Below, piece after piece: positions 1 to 7,677 of a stretch of DNA of 64,000 nucleotides (positions within the stretch are counted from its first letter, which is position 1; every line of letters begins with the position of its first letter). A program made the translations under genes and the position numbers. The DNA is from RGIG8775 sp045612185 (lineage in GTDB: Bacteria; Bacillota; Clostridia; Oscillospirales; CAG-272). The stretch spans positions 186,001 to 250,000 of the forward strand of contig JAZKYO010000030.1 in assembly GCA_045612185.1 (NCBI GenBank), in the 5' to 3' direction. The notes beneath the pieces were generated by a model. That model ran no database searches and was not told the DNA's origin. It saw only the letters and a list, made by a program, of their open reading frames with translations.

Positions 1-950
1 AGACTTCCCTTTGCGCCGTCGTTTCCGCGTGACTTAAGACCGCTGTCGTTAAGCATCTCGCCGCAATAAATACGCACCTTGGTATCCTTGGGGGCGTAAA
101 GCTTAATACGGGGGCGTGCTGTAAACTCAACGCCGAAGTCGATAACAAGCTTTTCGCCCTTCTTCACGCATCCGCGCTCGCAGCCTTTGCCGATTTTTTT
201 GGAAACAAGGTTAATTTCACCAAAATCCGTGCCATTATCCATTGTTCCATCGTATACAACAGCACTGACGGGGGTTATTCCCTTTCTCTTAAGTCTTACG
301 GTCTCTCCAACGTGGGGCTTGATTTCGCATTTGGCGTAATCGCAAAGAATAGCGTGTTTCCACTCGTAGCTGTCCGAGTCGGAATATATGCACTTTTGGC
401 GCGCGTCATAAAGCTCACCGTCCCAAATCTCACTTGTGCGTACTCTGCCGCCGAAAGACGTCTCCCAGCTCTCGTCGGTAGCAAAAACGGTGGTGTGGTT
501 ATCCTTGTCGGTCACGGTTATCTCGGCGCAGAATGCCACGCCCCTGTCTCCGTAGGTCGAGTTGCCTATTCTGCCCGAATACCAACCGGGCGCAACGCAG
601 GCAACGATAACGTTGTCTCCGCTTGTTCTGCAAAGCGAAGTTATATCGTAGTCGAACTCAAACACGCGATATCGGTAATCGGTCCACCCCGGCTTCATTT
701 CGTCATCACCGACTTTTTTGCCGTTTACGTAAACTTCAAAAACGCCAAGCGCGGTAGCAGTAAGCTTTACCGAGCGCACCTTTTCGGGAACGCTAAATTG
801 GTCTCTGAACGCCACAAGTCCACCTCTGTCATAAAGGTCGGTGCTGTGTCGGTCAAATTCCCAGTATCCGTATTTTTTTCCTTGAAACCAAGGGAAGGAT
901 TGGTCTGTCGTCATATAGTCTGAGTTAATTATAAACTTTCCAAATTTCAT
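1..950 (-). CDS. Alpha-L-rhamnosidase (GH78-type), N-terminal part, runs off the window
   Basis: An open frame of 316 codons starts at the ATG at 950-948 and continues past base 1 without a stop, so only the N-terminal part is visible. Residues around 45-125 fit the bacterial rhamnosidase N-terminal (carbohydrate-binding) domain: a VYVNGKKVG segment, then PGWTDYRYR, then APGWYSGRIG. Near residues 270-310, DFGVEFTARPRIKLY followed by GEML resembles the next beta-sandwich domain of GH78 enzymes. Such enzymes remove terminal L-rhamnose from plant glycans and flavonoid glycosides. There is no signal peptide, so it probably acts in the cytoplasm on imported oligosaccharides. It has its own strong promoter, divergent from nnrD. 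The catalytic (alpha/alpha)6 barrel is outside the window, so substrate specificity is inferred only. Confidence 0.8.
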   Translation of the reverse strand, partial: MKFGKFIINSDYMTTDQSFPWFQGKKYGYWEFDRHSTDLYDRGGLVAFRDQFSVPEKVRSVKLTATALGVFEVYVNGKKVGDDEMKPGWTDYRYRVFEFDYDITSLCRTSGDNVIVACVAPGWYSGRIGNSTYGDRGVAFCAEITVTDKDNHTTVFATDESWETSFGGRVRTSEIWDGELYDARQKCIYSDSDSYEWKHAILCDYAKCEIKPHVGETVRLKRKGITPVSAVVYDGTMDNGTDFGEINLVSKKIGKGCERGCVKKGEKLVIDFGVEFTARPRIKLYAPKDTKVRIYCGEMLNDSGLKSRGNDGAKGS

Positions 951-988
951 ATTTTCACCTCTTAACAGAAGAAATAATTGCAAATCTA

Positions 989-1017
989 TTGCATTTACAA
1001 CCACATTATACTATAAT
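989..1017 (+). promoter_or_regulatory. Promoter of nnrD
   Basis: TTGCAT (989-994), a 17-base spacer and TATAAT (1012-1017) face nnrD. The -10 regions of the two divergent promoters are adjacent, so polymerase binding at one should interfere with the other. Confidence 0.65.
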
Positions 1018-1033
1018 ATAATCAGAAAATCAA
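1005..1033 (-). promoter_or_regulatory. Promoter of the GH78-type gene
   Basis: On the minus strand, TTGATT (1033-1028) is followed after 17 bases by TATAAT (1010-1005), about 55 bases before the start codon. It overlaps the oppositely oriented nnrD promoter. The -35 region lies in an 18-base stretch (1026-1043) repeated exactly in front of the AraC-type regulator at 26352-26369, which suggests shared control. Confidence 0.75.
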
Positions 1034-1060
1034 TACTTTTTTGAATTGAGAGGACTACTT

Positions 1061-1927
1061 ATGCGAAATTTTTTCTCTTATTCCCCGTCAGCACTTGAAA
1101 AAATGCCCGTAAGGCCCGAAAACTCAAACAAAGGAACCTTTGGGCGAGTGCTTGTTATAGGCGGCTCGCCTTGCATGAGCGGCGCGGCTTATTTTTCGGC
1201 AAAGGCGGCTTACCGCACGGGAGCGGGTCTGGTACAAGTTTTAACCCACGAGGACAACAGAATAATTTTGCAAACACAGCTTCCCGAAGCAGTGCTTTCG
1301 ACATATTCCGAGGAAAATTTCAACGAGGACGCTATTTCTGAGGTAATAGACAAAGCCGACGTAATAGTTGTAGGCGTTGGGCTTGGGCAAACGGCTTTGG
1401 CGGCAAATCTTCTTGCTTTGGTTCTTTCTGTTGCCGAAGTGCCGATTATTGTAGACGCCGACGCGCTGAATATTATCGCCAAGAAGCCGTCGCTGTTTGA
1501 CGGTGTTTCAGCGCCGCTTATTATAACCCCTCACATGATGGAAATGGCAAGACTTTGCCGCACAAACGTCTCGGAAATCATGGCAAGCGCGGTAGATTTT
1601 GCGGTTGAATATGCCGAAAAGAATTCGCTGATATGCGTATTAAAGGACCACGAAACAATAGTTTACGACGGCACTTGCGACAGCCAAATATACGTAAACA
1701 AAAGCGGTAACAGCGGCATGGCAACCGGCGGAAGCGGTGACGTGCTTACGGGCATTATTGCCGCGCTTGTGTCGCAAGGACTGCCCTTGTTTGACGCTGC
1801 CACCCTTGGAGTTTACCTTCACGGCTTGGCAGGTGATGCTGCCGCTGACGAGCTTGGCGAATACTCGGTAATGGCAAGCGATATTATAGAACATATTTCT
1901 ACGGTTATTAAGGATTGTAATTACTAA
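1061..1927 (+). CDS. nnrD: ADP/ATP-dependent (S)-NAD(P)H-hydrate dehydratase
   Basis: This enzyme repairs hydrated NADH and NADPH, a housekeeping metabolite-repair step in the cytoplasm. The 288-residue product has the ribokinase-like fold signature of the YjeF C-terminal domain: KGTFGRVLVIGGS near residue 24, an ITPH..E motif near 158-164 and the ATP-binding NKSGNSGMATGGSGDVLTG at about 212-230. It lacks the N-terminal epimerase domain (NnrE) found in fused versions. The start is placed at ATG 1061 because AGAGGA lies 6-7 bases upstream; an in-frame TTG at 1046 has no suitable ribosome site. It is transcribed alone and ends at a strong terminator. Confidence 0.9.
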   Translation: MRNFFSYSPSALEKMPVRPENSNKGTFGRVLVIGGSPCMSGAAYFSAKAAYRTGAGLVQVLTHEDNRIILQTQLPEAVLSTYSEENFNEDAISEVIDKADVIVVGVGLGQTALAANLLALVLSVAEVPIIVDADALNIIAKKPSLFDGVSAPLIITPHMMEMARLCRTNVSEIMASAVDFAVEYAEKNSLICVLKDHETIVYDGTCDSQIYVNKSGNSGMATGGSGDVLTGIIAALVSQGLPLFDAATLGVYLHGLAGDAAADELGEYSVMASDIIEHISTVIKDCNY

Positions 1928-1942
1928 AAATATCTACTAAAC

Positions 1943-1970
1943 AAAAAAACGACCATACGGTCGTTTTTTA
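1943..1970. terminator. Bidirectional terminator between nnrD and the RHH gene
   Basis: The stem CGACC/GGTCG with an ATAC loop is flanked by an A-run on the left and a T-run on the right, so it can stop transcripts from both converging genes. Its right edge overlaps the last codons of the minus-strand gene. Confidence 0.85.
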
Positions 1971-2153
1971 TTTTACTTCGCAATTATCCATTGCGAAATC
2001 CAAAAGCATATTTATCAAATCATTCCTTGACCTATTTGATTTTCTTGAAAGCTCATTCAACCTATCAACGGTTTCGTCTTTTATACGAATAGAAAATGTT
2101 TTATATCCATCTTCTCCCTTTAGTTTCTTTTCAATAATCAATTTTTCTTCCAA
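1968..2153 (-). CDS. Ribbon-helix-helix (CopG/Arc-like) protein, candidate regulator of the adjacent methyltransferase operon
   Basis: The 61-residue product contains a recognisable ribbon-helix-helix pattern: a short beta segment KTFSIRIKDET, then helix VDRLNELSRKS and helix RNDLINMLLDFAM. Such small dimers bind palindromic operators. The start is TTG at 2153, preceded by GAGGTGATG about seven bases upstream; the nearby ATG at 2160 is out of frame and opens only nine codons. It is divergent from the methyltransferase/nuclease operon with 92 bases between the start codons, and a perfect palindrome lies in this gap. By analogy with control proteins of restriction-modification systems, it may time methylase and nuclease expression; this is inference. 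An antitoxin role without a toxin is less likely. Confidence 0.7.
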   Translation of the reverse strand: MEEKLIIEKKLKGEDGYKTFSIRIKDETVDRLNELSRKSNRSRNDLINMLLDFAMDNCEVK

Positions 2154-2180
2154 AACTCATCACCTCTATATAATTATATA

Positions 2181-2210
2181 TTGACAAATCTCACATTTAT
2201 ATGTTATAAT
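2181..2210 (+). promoter_or_regulatory. Promoter of the methyltransferase/nuclease operon
   Basis: A consensus TTGACA (2181-2186) is separated by 18 bases from TATAAT (2205-2210), with TG just before the -10. The -10 hexamer lies inside a 17-base palindrome, so a protein bound there would block initiation. Confidence 0.8.
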
Positions 2211-2218
2211 TTATAACA
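2202..2218. promoter_or_regulatory. Perfect 17-base palindrome, candidate operator
   Basis: TGTTATAA (2202-2209) and TTATAACA (2211-2218) are exact inverted repeats around a single T. The element covers the -10 of the operon promoter and lies between the divergent RHH and methyltransferase genes. The most economical reading is an operator for the RHH protein. Confidence 0.6.
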
Positions 2219-2245
2219 CAAATAATAACATAGAGGTTAGGAGTC

Positions 2246-3289
2246 ATGGCAAGCAATTTAAGTTTACAGCAGGCTAACAGGGCTAAAAATGATGAGTTTT
2301 ACACGCAATTATCGGATATTGAGAACGAATTGATACATTACAAGGATTTTTTCTGTGGGAAAATCGTTTTTTGTAACTGCGACGACCCATACGAGAGCAA
2401 TTTTTTCAAGTATTTTGCAATGTACTTTAATCATTTAAAATTGAAAAAGCTTATTGCGACTTGCTACGATTCCTCCCCCGTTGCGGGTGAACAGCTTTCT
2501 CTTTTTCCCGACAAGCGCCCATACAAAATTGAAATTTCCGAGGTCAACGACGAAAACGGTGACGGCGCAATAGACCTTGCCGACGTAGAATATTTATTAA
2601 AAAACAAGAAAAACACGCTTACACGGCTGAAAAGCGGTGATTTTCGCTCCGAAGAATGTATAAAAGCTTTAAAGCAGTGCGACGTGGTTGTAACTAATCC
2701 CCCCTTCTCTCTGTTCAGAGAATACGTTGCTCAGCTTATGGAGTATGATAAAAAGTTTATAATTATTGGAAATCAAAACGCCATTACGTATAAAGAGATT
2801 TTCCCGCTATTAAAAGAAAACAAGATTTGGTTGGGTCACGGATTTCGAGCGGGAAATGCCTATTTTAGAATTCCAAGCCACATAAAAGATTATGCAAGCG
2901 GAGTATATGACGAAAAAACGGGACTTGTAAAATTCAGAAACTGCACTTGGTTCACCAACATAGACCACAAAAAGCGTCACGAAAGCCTGATACTGTACAA
3001 GAATTATTCCCCCGAAGAATATCCCAAATACGACAATTACGACGCTATTGAGGTAAGCAAAACGGCTGATATTCCTTGCGATTATGACGGTATTATGGGT
3101 GTGCCGATTACTTTTATTGACAAGTATAATCCCGAACAGTTTGAGATATTAGGTCTTTCTGCGTCCGCCGGATATAATGAAAAAATTGTTGGTATTCAGT
3201 TTTTAGGAGAAAAAGATGCTCGACCATTAATAAACGGAAAAAACACATACGCCAGAATATTTATCAGGAGAAAACAAAATGGAAATTAA
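2246..3289 (+). CDS. EcoRI-type adenine-specific DNA methyltransferase
   Basis: The 347-residue product resembles the adenine-specific methyltransferase EcoRI family. It opens with a conserved NRAKNDEFYTQL segment, and carries the catalytic motif IV as TNPPFSLF near residue 150. A strand ending in FCNCDDPYESNF near residue 45 may be the S-adenosylmethionine-binding region, and NKIWLGHGFRAGNAYF follows near residue 195. It should transfer a methyl group to N6 of adenine in a specific, unknown DNA site. The ATG at 2246 has a GGTTAGGAG ribosome site. Its last 11 bases overlap the next gene, a DUF262-HNH nuclease, so the two are translated together. The pair is best read as modification and cleavage partners. 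Confidence 0.88.
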   Translation: MASNLSLQQANRAKNDEFYTQLSDIENELIHYKDFFCGKIVFCNCDDPYESNFFKYFAMYFNHLKLKKLIATCYDSSPVAGEQLSLFPDKRPYKIEISEVNDENGDGAIDLADVEYLLKNKKNTLTRLKSGDFRSEECIKALKQCDVVVTNPPFSLFREYVAQLMEYDKKFIIIGNQNAITYKEIFPLLKENKIWLGHGFRAGNAYFRIPSHIKDYASGVYDEKTGLVKFRNCTWFTNIDHKKRHESLILYKNYSPEEYPKYDNYDAIEVSKTADIPCDYDGIMGVPITFIDKYNPEQFEILGLSASAGYNEKIVGIQFLGEKDARPLINGKNTYARIFIRRKQNGN

Positions 3290-4388
3290 GCTACACGAAA
3301 TAGAAATTCGCGACGTTTGCAACGGTTACAAGGACAGCCAGGAAAACGGTGTTGTGGGCTATGGCGGAAAGCTAAATATTCGCCCCGCCTTTCAACGGGA
3401 ATTTGTTTACAACGAGAAACAGAGAAACGCAGTCATCGAAACTGTTATGAAAGGCTTCCCCCTTAACGTTATGTATTGGGTTGTGGACGAAAACGAAAAT
3501 TACGAGCTTCTTGACGGACAACAGCGCACCTTAAGCATTTGTCAATACGTAAACGGTGATTTTTCGGTAAACGGACGGGCTTTCCACAATTTAACCAACT
3601 TTGAAAAAGAAAAAATCCTTGCATATCCCTTGATGATATACATTTGCCAAGGCAATGACAAGGAAAAGCTGGATTGGTTTGAAACAATTAATATTGCAGG
3701 CGTTCAGTTAAAAAAGCAGGAGCTTCGCAACGCCATATACACGGGTGAGTGGCTTACCGATGCCAAACGCTATTTTTCAAAGAAGGGCTGTGTGGCGTAC
3801 AAATTGGCAAGCGGTTATTTTTCGGGAGAAGTAAACAGACAGGATTATTTGGAAACGGTGCTTAAATGGGTTGCCGACAAGGAAAATACCACCATCGAGG
3901 AATACATGTCAAAGCACCAGCACGACAGCCACGCAACACCGCTTTGGCAATATTTGCAGTCTGTTATAGCTTGGGCGCAGTCTATATTCGTTTACTACCG
4001 CAAGGAAATGAAGGGCTTGGAGTGGGGGCTTTTTTACAACAAATACGGACAAAACGTGTACAGCCCGAGAGAAATGGAGCACCGCATATACGAATTGCTT
4101 AGAGACGATGACGTAACCAAACGCTCCGGCATTTACGAGTATCTGTTAAGCGGCAACGAAAAGCATTTAAACATCAGAGCTTTCACCGAAAACGAACGAA
4201 GATTGGTTTACGAGCGTCAAGACGGAATTTGCCCTTTATGCCAAAATGAAAAACGCGAAAAAATAAAATACAATTTTTCAGAAATGGAAGCCGACCACAT
4301 AACGCCGTGGTGCGAGGGCGGTCAGACCCACGTTTACAACTGCCAAATGCTTTGCAAAGAACACAACAGACGAAAATCAAATAAATAA
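3279..4388 (+). CDS. DUF262 (GmrSD-like) plus HNH endonuclease, candidate restriction partner
   Basis: This 369-residue protein fuses an N-terminal DUF262 domain to a C-terminal HNH nuclease. DUF262 is marked by RPAFQREFVYNEKQRNAVIETV (abridged: RPAFQRE at 35-41) and the nucleotide-binding DGQQR at 79-83. The HNH part has CPLC at 318-321, DH at 339-340, N354 and H362, with further cysteines at 355 and 359 suggesting a zinc-stabilised fold. DUF262 proteins such as GmrS/GmrD and BrxU are usually nucleotide-dependent enzymes cleaving modified DNA. Here overlap with a cognate methyltransferase suggests instead cleavage of unmodified DNA, but a modification-dependent mode cannot be excluded. The operon ends at a strong terminator. 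Confidence 0.85.
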   Translation: MEIKLHEIEIRDVCNGYKDSQENGVVGYGGKLNIRPAFQREFVYNEKQRNAVIETVMKGFPLNVMYWVVDENENYELLDGQQRTLSICQYVNGDFSVNGRAFHNLTNFEKEKILAYPLMIYICQGNDKEKLDWFETINIAGVQLKKQELRNAIYTGEWLTDAKRYFSKKGCVAYKLASGYFSGEVNRQDYLETVLKWVADKENTTIEEYMSKHQHDSHATPLWQYLQSVIAWAQSIFVYYRKEMKGLEWGLFYNKYGQNVYSPREMEHRIYELLRDDDVTKRSGIYEYLLSGNEKHLNIRAFTENERRLVYERQDGICPLCQNEKREKIKYNFSEMEADHITPWCEGGQTHVYNCQMLCKEHNRRKSNK

Positions 4389-4394
4389 AATAAC

Positions 4395-4440
4395 ACAAAG
4401 CAGGAGCTGTCTCGTTAAGTACAGTCCCTGCTTTGTTTTA
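4395..4440 (+). terminator. Terminator of the methyltransferase/nuclease operon
   Basis: ACAAAGCAGG (4395-4404) pairs with CCTGCTTTGT (4427-4436) and is followed by TTTTA. The stem closes the plus-strand operon before the opposing rpsU gene. Confidence 0.8.
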
Positions 4441-4484
4441 TAAATAGCAATAAATTGTAGTTTGCCGCCTCGCCGGCAAGAAAC

Positions 4485-4513
4485 CAAAAAACGCAGACCT
4501 TTCAGGTCTGCGT
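4485..4513 (-). terminator. Terminator of rpsU
   Basis: ACGCAGACCT and AGGTCTGCGT form a perfect ten-base stem with a TTC loop. On the minus strand it is followed by six T residues (4490-4485), a classical intrinsic terminator. Confidence 0.88.
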
Positions 4514-4531
4514 TTTTGAGACAAATAATTA

Positions 4532-4708
4532 TTACTTGTACTTGCGCTTTCTTGCGGCTTCAGACTTCTTCTTACGCTTAACACTAGGCTTTTCGTAGTG
4601 TTCTCTCTTGCGAAGTTCGGTGAGGACGCCGGAACGAGCGCACTGACGCTTAAAGCGACGAAGGGCACTGTCCAAGGACTCGCCTTCTTTTACTCTAACT
4701 TCTGCCAT
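4532..4708 (-). CDS. rpsU: 30S ribosomal protein S21
   Basis: This 58-residue basic protein begins MAEVRVKEGESLDSALRRFK and ends with a lysine/arginine-rich tail KSEAARKRKYK, the standard pattern of S21. It belongs to the platform of the small ribosomal subunit and supports translation initiation near the anti-Shine-Dalgarno end of 16S rRNA. The ATG at 4708-4706 follows GGAGGGAGGGAA. The gene has its own promoter, immediately downstream of leuS on the same strand, and a strong terminator. In many Clostridia rpsU sits beside a gatB/yqeY-like gene; that is not the case here. Its small size makes it easy to miss. Confidence 0.95.
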   Translation of the reverse strand: MAEVRVKEGESLDSALRRFKRQCARSGVLTELRKREHYEKPSVKRKKKSEAARKRKYK

Positions 4709-4764
4709 TTACTTATTCCCTCCCTCCGCATGCTGCGACCAAGTCGCAACAATACTCTTTGTAT

Positions 4765-4793
4765 ATTATACTACAATTAAAACGAATTGTCAA
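4765..4793 (-). promoter_or_regulatory. Promoter of rpsU
   Basis: Consensus TTGACA (4793-4788), a 17-base spacer and consensus TATAAT (4770-4765) lie 57 bases before the start codon. No clear terminator separates leuS from it, so readthrough from leuS may add to expression. Confidence 0.85.
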
Positions 4794-4821
4794 TATAATT
4801 TTAAAATTTTTTCAAGCTTTT

Positions 4822-7221
4822 TTAGGGCTTTATTACAATATTGACGATTTTGTTGGGTACGGCGATCTCTTTTACGATAGTTTTACCCTCGATAGCATCT
4901 GCCACTACCTTCTTTGCCTCGGCTATCGCCTCGTCCTTGGGGCAGTTTACGGGAAGCATTACGCGCGCTCTTACCTTACCGTTGATCTGTACGGCAACCT
5001 CAACAGAATTGTCAACCGTCTTTGCCTCGTCATATTCGGGCCACTCAGCTGTGGAGCAAAGTCCCTTGTTTCCGAGAATCTCCCAGATTTCCTCACAGAT
5101 ATGAGGAGCAAAGGGGCAAAGCACTCTTACAAGGATTCCAAGCTCGTCCTTAGTGATTGTTCCTACCTCGTAAACGTCGTTGATATAGCCCATCATTGCC
5201 GCTATGGCGGTATTGAACTTCATATCGTCGATGTCGAGGGTGACCTTCTTGATAAGCTTATGGGTCTTGGTTTCAAGAGCCGCCGTTACGCCCTCGCCCT
5301 TGGCAATATCCACAAGGTCCATAACTCTGTCAAGGAATCTCTTACAGCCCTTGATGCTGCTTTCCGACCACGGGGCTGCCGCTCCGTAATCGCCCATAAA
5401 GAGTATATAAGTACGAAGAACGTCTGCTCCGTATTGGTCAACAACCTCATTGGGGTCGATAACGTTTCCGCGGGACTTGGACATTTTCTCTCCGTCAGGA
5501 CCGAGGATAAGGCCTTGCGCGGTTCTCTTTGCGTAAGGCTCTTCGGTATTTACCTCGCCCATATCGTAGAGGAACTTATGCCAAAAACGGGAGTAGATCA
5601 TATGACGGGTAACGTGCTCCATACCGCCGTTATACCAGTCTACGGGCATCCAATATTTAAGCTTTTCGGGGTCTGCAAGGCATTTATCGTTATTGGGGTC
5701 GATGTAACGCAAGAAGTACCAGGACGAGCCTGCCCACTGAGGCATGGTGTCGGTTTCTCTCTTTGCGTCCTTACCGCAGACGGGACACTTGCAGTTTACG
5801 AACTCGGGGATTTTCGCAAGAGGCGACTCGCCGCCCTCTCCGGGCTCAAAGTTCTTAACGTCGGGAAGTCTGAGCGGAAGCTCTTCTTCAGGTACGGGAA
5901 CCATTCCGCAATGAGGGCAATGAACGATCGGGATAGGCTCACCCCAATATCTCTGGCGATTGAACGCCCAGTCCTTCATCTTATACTGAACACCTTCTTC
6001 ACCTATTCCCTTTTCCTCAAGGTACTCTATCATTCTCTTGATGGAGTCCTTTTTATTTGTGTAGCCGTTGAGGAAGTCGGAGTTAACCATTTCGCCGTCG
6101 CCTGTGTAGGCTTCCTTAGAAATGTCTCCGCCCTTGATTACCTCGATTATATCGATTCCGAATTTATTTGCGAACTCAAAGTCACGCTCGTCGTGCGCGG
6201 GAACCGCCATAATTGCGCCCGTACCGTACCCCATCATAACGTAATCGGCAACGTAAATAGGAATTTCCTTACCGTTAAGGGGGTTAATTCCGCAAATACC
6301 CTCAATCTTTACTCCGGTCTTATCCTTATTGAGCTGTGTACGCTGGAACTCGGTTTTCTTAGCGCACTCCTCGCGGTATGCCTCAAGCGCTTCGTAGTTG
6401 GTTATCTTGTCGCGGCATCTTGCAAGCATAGGATGCTCGGGCGCGATAACCATAAATGTTACTCCGAAAAGCGTATCGGGGCGGGTTGTGTAGATACGAA
6501 GCTCCTCGTCTGTTCCGCCGACCTTGAAGTTGACGAACGCGCCCGTGGATTTTCCTATCCAGTTAACCTGCTGTTGCTTTACCTGAGGAAGGTAGTCAAC
6601 GCCTTCAAGTCCTTCAAGAAGCTTATCGGCGTACTTGGTTATTCTGAGATACCAAACGTCCTTGGACTTCTGCACGATATCGCTGTGACAGATATCGCAT
6701 TTGCCGCCCTGAGAGTCCTCATTTGAAAGGACAACCTTACAGTGAGGACAGTAGTTTACAAGTGCGGTATCGCGGTAAGCAAGACCCGACTTGAAAAGCT
6801 CAAGGAATATGTGCTGAGTCCATCTGTAATACTTCTCGTCGGTTGTATCAATGGTTCTGGTCCAGTCAAAGGAAAAGCCTACGCGCTTAAGCTGATTGGT
6901 AAACTTTTCGATGTTGGCATCGGTAAGTATTCTGGGGTGTGTATTGAACTTTATAGCGGAGTTCTCGGTGGGAAGTCCGAATGCGTCAAAGCCTATCGGG
7001 AAAAGGACGTTATAGCCCTGCATTCTCTTTTTACGGCTTACTACTTCAAGTCCCGAATACGCCTTTATGTGTCCAACGTGCATTCCCGCTCCGCTGGGAT
7101 ACGGGAACTCTACAAGTCCGAAAAACTTGGGCTTGCTTGAATTATCCTGAGCCTCAAAAACGTGCTCAGCATCCCATCTGTCCTGCCATTTCTTTTCAAC
7201 AGTTAAAAACTCGTATTTCAT
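4822..7221 (-). CDS. leuS: Leucine--tRNA ligase
   Basis: LeuRS charges tRNA-Leu with leucine in the cytoplasm. The 799-residue product is of normal bacterial length. The class I signature HIGH appears as HVGH in GAGMHVGHIKAYSG near residue 48, and the KMSKS loop as GEKMSKSRGNV near residue 577. The CP1 editing insertion is present, with TTRPDTLFGVTF near 247 and the MAVPAHDERD motif near 340. CPHC/CDIC and CPHC/CPVC pairs mark zinc-binding modules. The C-terminal anticodon-binding and tRNA-contact regions are intact (VQINGKVRARV near 750). It lies 38 bases after rsfS and closes the long minus-strand run starting upstream. I see no T-box leader. Confidence 0.97.
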   Translation of the reverse strand: MKYEFLTVEKKWQDRWDAEHVFEAQDNSSKPKFFGLVEFPYPSGAGMHVGHIKAYSGLEVVSRKKRMQGYNVLFPIGFDAFGLPTENSAIKFNTHPRILTDANIEKFTNQLKRVGFSFDWTRTIDTTDEKYYRWTQHIFLELFKSGLAYRDTALVNYCPHCKVVLSNEDSQGGKCDICHSDIVQKSKDVWYLRITKYADKLLEGLEGVDYLPQVKQQQVNWIGKSTGAFVNFKVGGTDEELRIYTTRPDTLFGVTFMVIAPEHPMLARCRDKITNYEALEAYREECAKKTEFQRTQLNKDKTGVKIEGICGINPLNGKEIPIYVADYVMMGYGTGAIMAVPAHDERDFEFANKFGIDIIEVIKGGDISKEAYTGDGEMVNSDFLNGYTNKKDSIKRMIEYLEEKGIGEEGVQYKMKDWAFNRQRYWGEPIPIVHCPHCGMVPVPEEELPLRLPDVKNFEPGEGGESPLAKIPEFVNCKCPVCGKDAKRETDTMPQWAGSSWYFLRYIDPNNDKCLADPEKLKYWMPVDWYNGGMEHVTRHMIYSRFWHKFLYDMGEVNTEEPYAKRTAQGLILGPDGEKMSKSRGNVIDPNEVVDQYGADVLRTYILFMGDYGAAAPWSESSIKGCKRFLDRVMDLVDIAKGEGVTAALETKTHKLIKKVTLDIDDMKFNTAIAAMMGYINDVYEVGTITKDELGILVRVLCPFAPHICEEIWEILGNKGLCSTAEWPEYDEAKTVDNSVEVAVQINGKVRARVMLPVNCPKDEAIAEAKKVVADAIEGKTIVKEIAVPNKIVNIVIKP

Positions 7222-7259
7222 TTATAAAAATTCCTTTCTTAATGTCGGATATTTTAAAC

Positions 7260-7661
7260 TCAGTTATCAAGAACAAGCTCGGGAGCCGTATCTCCGTAAA
7301 GCTTATCAAGATTATAAAAGTCTCTTGCCTCGCGGCTGAAGATATGCACTACAACGCTGCTGTAATCAACCACGCCCCAAGTGTCGTTTCCTCTGCCCTC
7401 TACGTTATAGGGTAGCACGCCTCTTTCGCCTATCTTATACTCAACCTCGCCCGCTAGCGCCTTTACCTGAGTGCTGGAATTACCCGTACACAGTACAAAA
7501 TAGTCGGCTATAGAGGTCTTATCTTCAACATAAATGACCTTTATGTTATGACCTTTTTTGGAATCCAGCACCTCGGCTATGGCAAACGCAAGCTCCTTGG
7601 GAGTCGCATTTTCAAGCGAAGGAAGCTTTTTTTCTTCTGTTGTCAAATTCATTTCTTCCAT
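7260..7661 (-). CDS. rsfS: Ribosomal silencing factor RsfS
   Basis: RsfS (YbeB/Iojap, DUF143) binds ribosomal protein L14 on the free 50S subunit and blocks subunit joining when nutrients are short. The 133-residue product has the conserved run KKGHNIKVIYVEDKTS..ADYFVLCTGNS near residues 34-60, and later YNVEGRGNDTWGVVDYSSVVVHIF, ending in ARDFYNLDKLYGD. The first 20 residues are a poorly conserved extension; the ATG at 7661 is followed by a second ATG three codons on and either could be used. It sits between an LCP gene and leuS in the yhbY-nadD-yqeK-lcp-rsfS-leuS order, which recurs in Clostridia. Confidence 0.95.
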   Translation of the reverse strand: MEEMNLTTEEKKLPSLENATPKELAFAIAEVLDSKKGHNIKVIYVEDKTSIADYFVLCTGNSSTQVKALAGEVEYKIGERGVLPYNVEGRGNDTWGVVDYSSVVVHIFSREARDFYNLDKLYGDTAPELVLDN

Positions 7662-7677
7662 TTTCTGTTCATTCCTT

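Noticed and set aside
4759..6726. 655-codon plus-strand open frame
   Set aside because: Entirely antisense to leuS, no ribosome site, and the translation shows no family features; leuS has all expected motifs.
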